A stretch of DNA of 53,524 bases from positions 1 to 53,524 of the forward strand of contig NZ_JAGAXX010000022.1 in assembly GCF_017940815.1 (NCBI RefSeq), in the 5' to 3' direction. This document shows positions 45,994-53,524 of this stretch, one piece after another. Each line of letters opens with the position of its first letter. Within the stretch, counting starts at the first letter, position 1. A model generated the notes under the pieces. The model did no database searches and was not told the origin of the DNA. It was given only the letters and a program-made list of their open reading frames with translations. This stretch comes from Methanobrevibacter sp. GTDB taxonomy: Archaea > Methanobacteriota > Methanobacteria > Methanobacteriales > Methanobacteriaceae. The position numbers and the translations under genes are program-made.

Positions 45994-46161
45994 ATGATTG
46001 TAAAAGATTGGTGCTCATTCTGTGGAGAATGTGCTGGAGTTTGTCCAAGAAATTTAATTCAAGTAAGAGAATACTCATTAGTGTTCGATGATGATGACTG
46101 TAAAGATTGTGACACATGCATTAAAGCATGTCCAATTGATGCTTTAGAAAAAGAGGACTGA
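45994..46161 (+). CDS. Two-[4Fe-4S] ferredoxin
   Basis: 55-aa ferredoxin with two complete cluster motifs, CSFCGECAGVCP and CKDCDTCIKACP. AGGAGA lies 7 bases before the ATG. It ends 5 bases before the geranylgeranyl reductase gene, so it is the likely electron donor for lipid saturation, as shown for the equivalent Methanosarcina ferredoxin. A TATA-like TTTAAATA (45931-45938) upstream serves both. Confidence 0.92.
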   Translation: MIVKDWCSFCGECAGVCPRNLIQVREYSLVFDDDDCKDCDTCIKACPIDALEKED

Positions 46162-46166
46162 TTAAT

Positions 46167-47345
46167 ATGATTGAAACTGATGTAATTGTAGTAGGTTCAG
46201 GACCTGCAGGATCCAGTGCAGCAAAACACGCTGCATTAGGCGGAGCAAAAGTTATTTTGATGGATAAGAAATCCGAGATTGGATCACCAAAAAGATGTGC
46301 AGAAGGAGTTTCAATTGAAGGTTTAGAAAAATTAGGTATTGAACCTTCCCCTCGTTGGGTTACTCAAAAAATTGAAGGAGTAAGAATCCAAACCCCTGAC
46401 GGAACTGACGTATGGTTAACCGAAGACGAAGTAAAATTGCCTGAAGCAGGTTACATCTTAGAAAGAAAAGTATTCGATAAGCACATGGCAATGGATGCAG
46501 CTAGAGCAGGTGCAGAAATCAAAATCAAAACCCTAGTAACTGGTATTGAAAAAATCGATAACGGATACATTGTTGAAACCGAATGCATGGGCGAAAAAAT
46601 CGACTACAAATGTAAAATCCTAATCGCTGCTGACGGTCCTGAAGGACACGTTGCAAGATGGGCTGGTTTAAGACCTGCTGCTAAAGCTAAAGAAATGGAA
46701 TCAGGTATCCAATATGAAATGTGTAATGTTGAATTTGAAAAACCTGGAATCATTGAATTCTACTTAGGATCATGCGCACCTGGTGGATACGTATGGATTT
46801 TCCCTAAAGGTGACGACATTGCAAACGTAGGTTTAGCAATATTACCTCACAAAGCAGAAAAAACAGCAAAAGAATACTTAGATGATTTTGTTGCAACATC
46901 TCCATACTTGAAAAACGCTCAAGCTGTTGAAATGAACGTTGGTGGGGACCCAGTTGGTGGAATGACCAAAAAACTTTATGATGACAATATCATGGTTGTA
47001 GGAGACGCTGCAGGACAAGTAAACCCATTAACCGGTGGAGGAATCATCTCCGGTATGACTGGTGGAATGTGTGCAGGTCAAGTCGCAGCTCAAGCTATTA
47101 AGGAAGACTGTTCCAAAAAATTCTTAAAACAATATGACAAGATGGCTCATGCAGAGCTCGACCATGAAATCAAAAGATACAAAAAGGTACAAGAATACTT
47201 GCTAACATTATCTGATGATGAATTAAACAGTATTGCTCACGCATTTGAAGGAGAAAGCTTTGAGAAAATCTCAACCACTGAAATCGTTCAAAAATTAATC
47301 AAAGTATCTCCAAAAGCATTACTCAAATTAGGTAAATTTATCTAG
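46167..47345 (+). CDS. Digeranylgeranylglycerophospholipid reductase (geranylgeranyl reductase family)
   Basis: FAD enzyme that saturates the isoprenoid chains of archaeal membrane lipids. The Rossmann motif VVGSGPAGSSAAKHAA starts at residue 9. KRCAEGVSIEGLEKLGI is the substrate-side motif with a Cys. VVGDAAGQVNPLTGGGI is the second FAD motif. 392 aa is normal. GAGG precedes the start. The preceding ferredoxin gene is 5 bases away, matching the known use of reduced ferredoxin. Confidence 0.93.
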   Translation: MIETDVIVVGSGPAGSSAAKHAALGGAKVILMDKKSEIGSPKRCAEGVSIEGLEKLGIEPSPRWVTQKIEGVRIQTPDGTDVWLTEDEVKLPEAGYILERKVFDKHMAMDAARAGAEIKIKTLVTGIEKIDNGYIVETECMGEKIDYKCKILIAADGPEGHVARWAGLRPAAKAKEMESGIQYEMCNVEFEKPGIIEFYLGSCAPGGYVWIFPKGDDIANVGLAILPHKAEKTAKEYLDDFVATSPYLKNAQAVEMNVGGDPVGGMTKKLYDDNIMVVGDAAGQVNPLTGGGIISGMTGGMCAGQVAAQAIKEDCSKKFLKQYDKMAHAELDHEIKRYKKVQEYLLTLSDDELNSIAHAFEGESFEKISTTEIVQKLIKVSPKALLKLGKFI

Positions 47346-47354
47346 GTGTTAAAA

Positions 47355-48323
47355 TTGATTTTAATTACTGGTGGAGCGGGTTATATTGGTTCACACACCA
47401 ATAAGGCATTGCATAATGCAGGTTATGACACTGTCGTAGTTGACAATCTCTGCAAAGGTTATGAGAACTTTGTAAAATGGGGAAACTTTGAAGACTATGA
47501 CTTTGGAAGCAAGGACATAAGAGAAGTTTTTGAAAAGTACGACATTGATGGTGTTATTCACTTTGCAGCCTTTTCATCAGTAGCGGAATCAGTTGAATTT
47601 CCTCAAAAATATTTTAAAAACAATTATAAAAATACATTAAATCTTCTACAAGTCATGAGGGAATTCGGTGTGGATAAATTTATTTTATCATCTACTGCTG
47701 CGGTTTATGGAAATCCTGAAAAAGTTCCAATCACTGAAGACCAGGATCTTAAACCAATCAATCCTTATGGACACTCTAAGTTCATTACTGAAAAGGCTTT
47801 ACAAAGGGAAGCTGATAAGGGTGATTTCAATTATGTGTCCTTAAGATACTTTAATGCGGCAGGATGTGATTTTGACGGTGAGATTGGGGAATTGCATGAC
47901 CCTGAAACTCACTTGATTCCTTTAATTTTAGATGCGGCAATCGGAAAAAGGGACAGCATTTCCATTTTCGGCACCGATTATGACACTCCTGATGGAACCT
48001 GTATCCGTGATTACATTCACGTCAATGACCTTGCCGATGCACACATCAAGGCATATGAATACCTATGCAAGGAAAATGAATCAAATATATTCAACCTTGG
48101 AAATGGTGAAGGATATTCCGTTCGTGAAGTGATTGACATGTGCAAAAAGGTCACAGGTCGTGACTTTGAAGTCAAGATGGATGAACGCCGTGAAGGCGAT
48201 CCCGCTATTTTAATTGCCGATTCAACTAAGATTAAGGAAAAACTAGGCTGGACTCCACAATATGATTTGGAGCAAATCGTAGAATCCGCTTGGAATTGGC
48301 ATGAAAAAATGAATGTGATTTAG
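47355..48323 (+). CDS. galE: UDP-glucose 4-epimerase
   Basis: Interconverts UDP-glucose and UDP-galactose with bound NAD. GGAGYIGSHT at the start binds NAD. The catalytic Ser-Tyr-Lys are in STAAVYGNP and NPYGHSKF (YxxxK). RYFNAAGC is typical. 322 aa. The start is chosen as TTG 47355 with AGGTG 5 bases upstream; a GTG at 47346 directly after the previous stop has no ribosome site. With galU it supplies UDP-galactose for surface glycans. Confidence 0.93.
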   Translation: MILITGGAGYIGSHTNKALHNAGYDTVVVDNLCKGYENFVKWGNFEDYDFGSKDIREVFEKYDIDGVIHFAAFSSVAESVEFPQKYFKNNYKNTLNLLQVMREFGVDKFILSSTAAVYGNPEKVPITEDQDLKPINPYGHSKFITEKALQREADKGDFNYVSLRYFNAAGCDFDGEIGELHDPETHLIPLILDAAIGKRDSISIFGTDYDTPDGTCIRDYIHVNDLADAHIKAYEYLCKENESNIFNLGNGEGYSVREVIDMCKKVTGRDFEVKMDERREGDPAILIADSTKIKEKLGWTPQYDLEQIVESAWNWHEKMNVI

Positions 48324-48332
48324 GTAATATTC

Positions 48333-49226
48333 ATGAATCCGGAAACTCATGAATCAAAAATTGATGTTCGAATAATAGTAAATGGGTTGGATGTTGCGCA
48401 GGTCATATCAAAGGCTGTAAACAATATTCAGCTTGAAAACGATTACAATATTATAGTTTCATCTATAATACCTACAGTTGAAGTCAATATTGTTAAAAAA
48501 GTGGCTAATGGTGCCGACATTTTGCTTATTGGTGGATATGGTCATGATGAAACATTTAATATTTTATATAATGAATTAAAAACTGATTTTAACCATATTG
48601 GATTATTTGATTATAACAACATTATTATTGAAGACGAGTCAATCGACTATAAACTGGCTGAAAAGGAAATTCTCAACTCAATAATAAAATCAACATTGTC
48701 TTATTCTTTAAACTTAATTAATATCCATACTTTAGAAAATAAATTAATGAAAGTAACACATAATTATAATAATTTACTTGATGATTATAATCAACTTATC
48801 AAAGAGCAGGATGTTCTAACTCAAGAAAACAAGGAATTGAGAGAGGATATTGATGAAGTAAAAGCTGACTTTTCAGCTTTCAAGTCCCGTTATGATGATA
48901 TTTATTCAAAGGATATCCTGGAAATTTTTAACTTGAATGATTTGTGGCAGGATGTTTTCCGTCAGGAATTGGAGGATGAGGAAAGGATTGTCATTGCTAC
49001 AGACAGGTTCAGGCCTGACGACATTATTGTTGGACAGGGTTTTATTGCAGCTCAATCAAAACAAAAAGCTATCGAATGGCTTAACATTGTAAGGACTGCT
49101 TTAATATTTGTTGATGACAATAGTGATGATTTGAAAAAGGAATTGTCTAAGGAAGAGGAAGAGAAGCCTCCTGAAGTGATTGATGATTATGAAATTCCTA
49201 ACAATTTTGAAAATTTTTGGGACTAA
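48333..49226 (+). CDS. Unknown protein with central coiled coil
   Basis: 297 aa. Residues about 1-110 look like a mixed alpha/beta domain (VRIIVNGLDVAQ, GADILLIGGYGHDETF). About 125-205 is a coiled coil (LENKLMKVTHNYNNLLDDYN and following). About 225-270 is another compact domain (IVIATDRFRPDDIIVGQ). The C-terminal tail is acidic and ends NFENFWD. No known family recognised; probably limited to Methanobacteriales. AGGT lies about 8 bases before the ATG and galE ends 9 bases upstream. Confidence 0.72.
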   Translation: MNPETHESKIDVRIIVNGLDVAQVISKAVNNIQLENDYNIIVSSIIPTVEVNIVKKVANGADILLIGGYGHDETFNILYNELKTDFNHIGLFDYNNIIIEDESIDYKLAEKEILNSIIKSTLSYSLNLINIHTLENKLMKVTHNYNNLLDDYNQLIKEQDVLTQENKELREDIDEVKADFSAFKSRYDDIYSKDILEIFNLNDLWQDVFRQELEDEERIVIATDRFRPDDIIVGQGFIAAQSKQKAIEWLNIVRTALIFVDDNSDDLKKELSKEEEEKPPEVIDDYEIPNNFENFWD

Positions 49227-49288
49227 AACATTAATTTTATTATATTAGTTAAACAAAAGTATTAGTATACTATTTAGGGGTATAATAT

Positions 49289-50710
49289 ATGCAAGGTGAA
49301 ATGGAAGACAAGTGTGGTATTGTTGGATTTCATTCTAAAGATGAATCTAAGGATGTTGCATCATTAGTTTATTATTGTTTGTATGCTTTACAGCACAGAG
49401 GTCAAGAGTCAGCAGGTATGGCTACTTTTAATACTAATGTTGGTTTAAGCCATCATTGTGGAATGGGTTTAATCACTGATGTATTTGATAACGATTTAAT
49501 TCAAAATTTACCTGGACATATGGCTATTGGGCATGTAAGATATTCAACAACTGGCCAATCAAGATTAGAAAATTCACAACCTTTTGTGACTGATTTTGGT
49601 GACGGATTTATTGCAATGGCTCATAATGGGGATATTGTAAACTCCGATGAACTTAGAAATGAACTCATAAATGAAGGATTTTACTTTAAATCCGATTCCG
49701 ATTCTGAAGTGATTTGTTATTTGCTTAAAAAAGAGCATTATGACAATAAAAAGGATATTTTGGATGCTATTGAAGCTGTATGTGATAGGCTTGTAGGATC
49801 ATACGCATTGACAATATTGGTTGATGGTGAATTATATGGTGTAAGAGATCCTATGGGAATCAAACCTCTCGCTATTGCAAAAAGAGATGATGACTATATC
49901 TTAGCTTCAGAAACAGTTGCTTTTGATGTAATCAACGCAAAATATGTAAGGGATGTAGTGCCTGGAGAGGTAGTTTACTTTAAAAATGATGAAATCAATT
50001 CACACATGTTAGAAAGTGCAGGAAAATGCAAGCTTTCACATTGTATGTTTGAATACGTTTACTTTGCAAGACCTGACAGTACAATTGACGGCATTAACGT
50101 TTATGAAACCAGGGTGAATATAGGTAAGCAATTGCATGAATTATATCCTATCGATGCTGATGTAGTCATTCCAGTGCCTGATTCATCAATTCCTGCAGCT
50201 ATTGGATACTCAAGAGCTTCCGGAATACCTTATGGTGAAGGATTAATTAAAAACAGGTATGTTGGAAGGACATTTATCATGCCTACCCAGGAAGAAAGGG
50301 AATTGGCAGTTAGACTTAAATTGAATCCTATTAAGGATGCCATCAAGGGCAAAAAGATTATTTTAATTGACGACAGTATTGTAAGAGGAACCACCTCAAA
50401 ACAATTATTGGATCTTGTTAAGGAAGCTGAACCTGCTGAAATTCACTTCTTGGTAGGTTGTCCTCCTGTTATGGCTCCTTGTTATTATGGTGTAGCTATG
50501 GCTACCAAAAAAGAGTTGATTGCAGCTAATTACACTGTTGAAGAAATTCAAGAGCAACTTGAGATTGACACTTTAGGTTACATTACCTTGCCTGCTTTGG
50601 TAAAGGCTATCGGAATGCCTAAGGAAAACCTGTGTCTCGGTTGTTTAAACGAAGAGTACCCAACTGAAATTCCTGATGGACTTGAAGCTGAAACTTATTA
50701 CAAACCTTAG
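49289..50710 (+). CDS. purF: Amidophosphoribosyltransferase
   Basis: First step of purine synthesis: PRPP plus glutamine gives phosphoribosylamine. The nucleophile Cys is in CGIVGF after an eight-residue leader that would be cleaved. The PRPP motif is [14 protein letters not shown]. Cys in [20 protein letters not shown] and [10 protein letters not shown] fit the Fe-S form of the enzyme. 473 aa. AGGGG (49277-49280) supports ATG 49289; ATG 49301 with AGGTG is an alternative giving a four-residue leader. A promoter box AGTAT-TAGT-ATACT lies at 49258-49271. Confidence 0.95.
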   Translation: MQGEMEDKCGIVGFHSKDESKDVASLVYYCLYALQHRGQESAGMATFNTNVGLSHHCGMGLITDVFDNDLIQNLPGHMAIGHVRYSTTGQSRLENSQPFVTDFGDGFIAMAHNGDIVNSDELRNELINEGFYFKSDSDSEVICYLLKKEHYDNKKDILDAIEAVCDRLVGSYALTILVDGELYGVRDPMGIKPLAIAKRDDDYILASETVAFDVINAKYVRDVVPGEVVYFKNDEINSHMLESAGKCKLSHCMFEYVYFARPDSTIDGINVYETRVNIGKQLHELYPIDADVVIPVPDSSIPAAIGYSRASGIPYGEGLIKNRYVGRTFIMPTQEERELAVRLKLNPIKDAIKGKKIILIDDSIVRGTTSKQLLDLVKEAEPAEIHFLVGCPPVMAPCYYGVAMATKKELIAANYTVEEIQEQLEIDTLGYITLPALVKAIGMPKENLCLGCLNEEYPTEIPDGLEAETYYKP

Positions 50711-50716
50711 ATATAT

Positions 50717-51964
50717 ATGGTTGAATTATTAGCTCCTGCGGGAAATTTCATCTCACTGCGTGCCGTTTTAGAGAACGGTGCCGATGCGGTTTACTTTGGC
50801 CTTGATGACTATAACATGAGGGCCAACGCTAAAAACTTCTCATTAAGCGACTTGAGTGAGGTTTCCAAAATCGCCAAGGATTATGGGGCTAAAACCTATT
50901 TATGTACTAATATTATTTTAAATGAAAGATTAGCTGATGAGCTAAATTCTAATTTGGAGTCAATTTCATCATCAGAAATTGACGGTCTTATTTTATCAGA
51001 TATCGGATTGATTGAGGATACCGTTTCACATGGCCTTGAAGCGCACATTAGCGTTCAGGAAAATGTCACTAATTCCTTTACTCTTAAAACCCTTAAGAAG
51101 TTAGGTGCCAAAAGGGCAATACTGTCCCGTGAATTGTCCCTAAGGGAAATCACTGAGATAACTGAAAAGTCTCCTATTGAAACTGAGGTTTTCGTTCATG
51201 GTGCAATATGCATGGCGATTTCAGGACGTTGCTTTTTAAGCTATGGATTGTATGGACGCAGTGCAAATTGTGGGGATTGTCTGCAGCCTTGCCGCAAGAA
51301 CTGGACATTGACATATGAGGAAGGTGAAGACAATGTGGTCAACTTCTCCGATGTTGAGGATGAGTCATTCATTGTCACCGGAAGTGATGACGGAAGTTAC
51401 AGAACCAACTTTTTCTCACCGAAGGACATGTGCATGATTGAATACATTCCTGAACTAATGAAAAGTGGTGTTGCATCATTCAAGATTGAGGGAAGAGCAA
51501 GAAGTCCCGATTATGGTGCAATGGTTACTGGAATCTATCGTGAGGCCATTGATGATTATGTCAGGGATCCATTGAACTATACTGTTAAGGACGAGTGGAT
51601 GGATGAGCTTACAAGTGTTTTCAACAGAGGATTTGACACAAATTTCTATTTCAACACTCCATTCGAGACAAGTGAGGACAACCAGTCAAAATACATCAAA
51701 AAAGATATTGGACAGGTTGTCAATTATTATAATAAGGTTAAGGCCGCTGAACTTAGGATATGGGATGACCTTAAAATTGGAGATAAGATTATAATTCAGG
51801 GTCAAACCACAGGATCCATCACTCATACAATCGATTCCATGCAGATTGAAGGTGAATCTGTTGACAGTGTTGGGAAGGGATGTAATGTTGCAATAGCGAT
51901 GCCTTTTAAAGTACGTGAGAATGATTTTGTTTACAAACTAGTTGAGAGGAATATCAATGATTAA
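50717..51964 (+). CDS. Peptidase U32 family protein
   Basis: 415-aa U32 (collagenase-like) protein. VELLAPAGNFISLRAVLENGADAVYFGL is the N-terminal signature (positions 2-29). The central FVHGAICMAISGRCFLS and NCGDCLQPCRKNW contain the four-Cys pattern that in related RlhA/TrhP/UbiU proteins binds a 4Fe-4S cluster. Known members hydroxylate RNA bases or ubiquinone rather than digest protein, so a tRNA or rRNA hydroxylase role is plausible. It overlaps cfbC by 8 bases. Confidence 0.87.
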   Translation: MVELLAPAGNFISLRAVLENGADAVYFGLDDYNMRANAKNFSLSDLSEVSKIAKDYGAKTYLCTNIILNERLADELNSNLESISSSEIDGLILSDIGLIEDTVSHGLEAHISVQENVTNSFTLKTLKKLGAKRAILSRELSLREITEITEKSPIETEVFVHGAICMAISGRCFLSYGLYGRSANCGDCLQPCRKNWTLTYEEGEDNVVNFSDVEDESFIVTGSDDGSYRTNFFSPKDMCMIEYIPELMKSGVASFKIEGRARSPDYGAMVTGIYREAIDDYVRDPLNYTVKDEWMDELTSVFNRGFDTNFYFNTPFETSEDNQSKYIKKDIGQVVNYYNKVKAAELRIWDDLKIGDKIIIQGQTTGSITHTIDSMQIEGESVDSVGKGCNVAIAMPFKVRENDFVYKLVERNIND

Positions 51965-52751
51965 GAAAATAGCTATTTATGGAAAAGGTGGAATTGGAAA
52001 AAGTACTACTGTAGCTAACTTGTCTGCCGTATGGGGCAGTGATGATTTGAACTGCTTGGTTATAGGTTGTGACCCAAAAGCGGACACTACACGTACTCTA
52101 TATGGAAAAAGAATTCCAACTGTTGTTAATACATTGAAGGACAACAGGAATCCTGAAAAAGAAGATTTGGTATTCACTGGTTTTAAGGATATTCAATGTG
52201 TTGAAAGCGGAGGTCCGGAGCCTGGTGTTGGATGTGCCGGACGTGGTGTCATTGTGGCCATGAAACGCCTTGAAAAACTTGGCATTTTTGACGATGATCT
52301 CGATGTCGTTGTATATGATGTGTTAGGTGATGTTGTATGTGGCGGTTTTTCTGTGCCTTTACGTGAAAAGTATGCTGATGAGGTTTTGATTGTCACTTCA
52401 GGTGAATATATGGCATTGTATGCAGCAAATAATATTGTTAAGGGTGTTAAAAAGCTTAAGGGCAATTTGAGCGGTATAGTTTGCAACTGCCGTAATGTGG
52501 ATAATGAGGAGCAAATTGTTGCAGACTTTGCAGAAAAGATAGGTACTCATGTTATTGGTACTATTCATAGAAGCAATTTGATTCAAGATGCTGAATTAGA
52601 TGCAAAAACCGTTGTAGAAAAGTACCCTGAAAGTGATGAAGCACAAGAATACAGAGACCTTGCTTCAAGCATTATGGCTAATGAAAAGATATCAACTCCA
52701 GAACCTATGGATGATGAGGAATTTGAAAAATTCTTCAAGTCATACTTATGA
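51957..52751 (+). CDS. cfbC: Ni-sirohydrochlorin a,c-diamide reductive cyclase, reductase subunit
   Basis: NifH-like ATPase (264 aa) that passes electrons to CfbD in the synthesis of coenzyme F430. P-loop YGKGGIGKSTT is at residues 6-16. The 4Fe-4S ligands are the Cys in GVGCAGRG and in LGDVVCGGF, as in NifH. In methanogens lacking nitrogenase partners beside it, this class is CfbC rather than NifH. The ATG at 51957 has GAGAGGA 6 bases upstream and overlaps the U32 gene by 8 bases. Confidence 0.88.
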   Translation: MIKKIAIYGKGGIGKSTTVANLSAVWGSDDLNCLVIGCDPKADTTRTLYGKRIPTVVNTLKDNRNPEKEDLVFTGFKDIQCVESGGPEPGVGCAGRGVIVAMKRLEKLGIFDDDLDVVVYDVLGDVVCGGFSVPLREKYADEVLIVTSGEYMALYAANNIVKGVKKLKGNLSGIVCNCRNVDNEEQIVADFAEKIGTHVIGTIHRSNLIQDAELDAKTVVEKYPESDEAQEYRDLASSIMANEKISTPEPMDDEEFEKFFKSYL

Positions 52752-53251
52752 AAATGTACTACTCAACTGACTATAACTCTCCATTGGGAGAAATGAGGAT
52801 TGTAAGTGATGGGGAATCCCTGTCTGGCATCTGGTTTTTAAACCAGAAGAATTTCCTGTCCTCAATTGAGGGGGAGCTAATGGAAAATGGCGACCTCACT
52901 ATTTTTGAAAAGGTCATCAATTGGCTTGATGCTTATTTTGATGGCAAAAATCCCGAAATCGATTTTGAACTTAATCCTGAAGGCACTGAATTCAGAAAAA
53001 AGGTATGGGCAATATTGTCTGAGATTCCATACGGGGAGACAATGACTTATGGTGAAATTGCATCAATGATTTCTCCAACAATGTCTGCCCAGGCTGTCGG
53101 AGGGGCGGTAGGTGCAAATCCCATATCAATTGTCATTCCATGCCATAGGGTGCTCGGCAAGAACGGTCAGCTGACAGGCTATGCTGCCGGGGTTGATAAA
53201 AAAATCGAATTGTTGAACTTAGAGAAAATAATTTTTAAAAATAATGAATGA
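52748..53251 (+). CDS. ogt: Methylated-DNA--protein-cysteine methyltransferase
   Basis: Suicide repair protein that takes the methyl group off O6-methylguanine. The active site IPCHRVLG has Cys132. GETMTYGEIA with the helix-turn-helix (SAQAVGGAVGANP) binds DNA. 167 aa. ATG overlaps the cfbC stop (ATGA), so translation is coupled. An internal ATG two codons later is an alternative start. Downstream, 53252-53524 is very AT-rich with no supportable gene. Confidence 0.92.
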   Translation: MKMYYSTDYNSPLGEMRIVSDGESLSGIWFLNQKNFLSSIEGELMENGDLTIFEKVINWLDAYFDGKNPEIDFELNPEGTEFRKKVWAILSEIPYGETMTYGEIASMISPTMSAQAVGGAVGANPISIVIPCHRVLGKNGQLTGYAAGVDKKIELLNLEKIIFKNNE

Positions 53252-53524
53252 TTCTTTATTTTTTCAATATTTGCTTTTTAAATATTAAATTTTTGAAAAT
53301 GAACAATGTTTATTTTTTTGTATATCGAATAAATTGTAATATATTTCATACAATAAGGAACATGATTAAAATTAGTAATTTAAATTGTATACAATTAGTA
53401 TTATATATTGTTTTTATTGATTTTTTCGTAAATTTTATATATCTTGTGTAACTTATTTATTACTGTATTAAATATATTATATATTTAATTCCTATCAAAA
53501 AATTATGTAAAAATTATTAATTGG

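Noticed and set aside
51957-52751. Possible nitrogenase reductase NifH
   Set aside because: NifH-like motifs are present, but no nif partners adjoin it and the sequence fits the F430 enzyme subunit CfbC that all methanogens need.
53248-53451. 67-aa open frame at the window end
   Set aside because: Extremely AT-rich composition, Ile/Phe/Asn-heavy translation, no convincing ribosome site; looks like open frame by chance.

Overview
The window is a chromosomal segment of an AT-rich methanogenic archaeon, most probably Methanobrevibacter or a close relative in Methanobacteriales. The evidence is archaeal information-processing genes (L37Ae, RpoP, Brix, Pcc1, prefoldin beta, deoxyhypusine synthase), methanogen cofactor genes (mfnB for methanofuran, cfbC for F430, a component A2-like protein for methyl-CoM reductase activation), archaeal lipid saturation (geranylgeranyl reductase with a ferredoxin) and large secreted adhesin-like proteins of the kind abundant in gut and rumen Methanobrevibacter. 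Promoters are archaeal TATA elements, and many genes have short GGTG/GGAGG Shine-Dalgarno sites.

Layout. (1) 1-7.8 kb: two adhesin-like proteins flanking a DUF371 gene and a tRNA-Leu(GAG). (2) 7.9-11.5 kb: galU, an aldo/keto reductase whose C-terminal Fe-S domain is broken by a frameshift, and a small operon of a Cys-rich peptide, a radical SAM/SPASM enzyme and a 41-aa Cys-containing protein. (3) 11.6-16.3 kb: a P-type metal ATPase behind a duplicated promoter-operator, hisG, and an intact insertion sequence (15022-16288) with 15-bp inverted repeats and an 8-bp target duplication. (4) 16.3-23.1 kb: HTH-CBS regulator, deoxyhypusine synthase, membrane protein, DUF5654 and pyrF on the minus strand, then cbiMNQO (Ni/Co ECF transporter) and archaeal riboflavin synthase. 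(5) 23.1-28.3 kb: glycosyltransferase, DUF2304, CCG-domain and LUD-domain Fe-S proteins, mfnB, guaB. (6) 28.4-30.5 kb: L37Ae-rpoP-Brix-pcc1-pfdB-DUF3194 information-processing cluster. (7) 30.5-31.05 kb: a gene-free stretch with two strong small-RNA candidates. (8) 31.0-33.7 kb: HisA-like protein, a 59-aa membrane protein on the other strand, CDF transporter, PfkB kinase. (9) 33.9-42.7 kb: a 2362-residue DUF4011/SF1 helicase with a huge acidic linker and DUF3320 tail, directly followed by uvrC. (10) 42.8-53.3 kb: zinc-ribbon membrane protein, component A2-like ABC protein, UspA, ferredoxin plus geranylgeranyl reductase, galE, an unknown coiled-coil protein, purF, U32 peptidase, cfbC and a DNA alkyltransferase.

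Functional links. Nickel supply (cbiMNQO), F430 synthesis (cfbC) and methyl-CoM reductase activation (A2) all lie in this window. A palindromic box, AGTAATACT/AGTATTACT, recurs in promoter regions. It occurs as pairs exactly 33 bp apart both at the metal-ATPase promoter (twice) and before the first RNA candidate, and singly near cbiM and ribC, which points to a shared regulator. A separate DtxR-type palindrome lies between pyrF and cbiM.

The items most likely to be new are the two structured RNA candidates, the 33-bp-spaced operator family, the helicase with an acidic linker and a degenerate nuclease motif next to uvrC, and the Cys-rich peptide/radical SAM operon.
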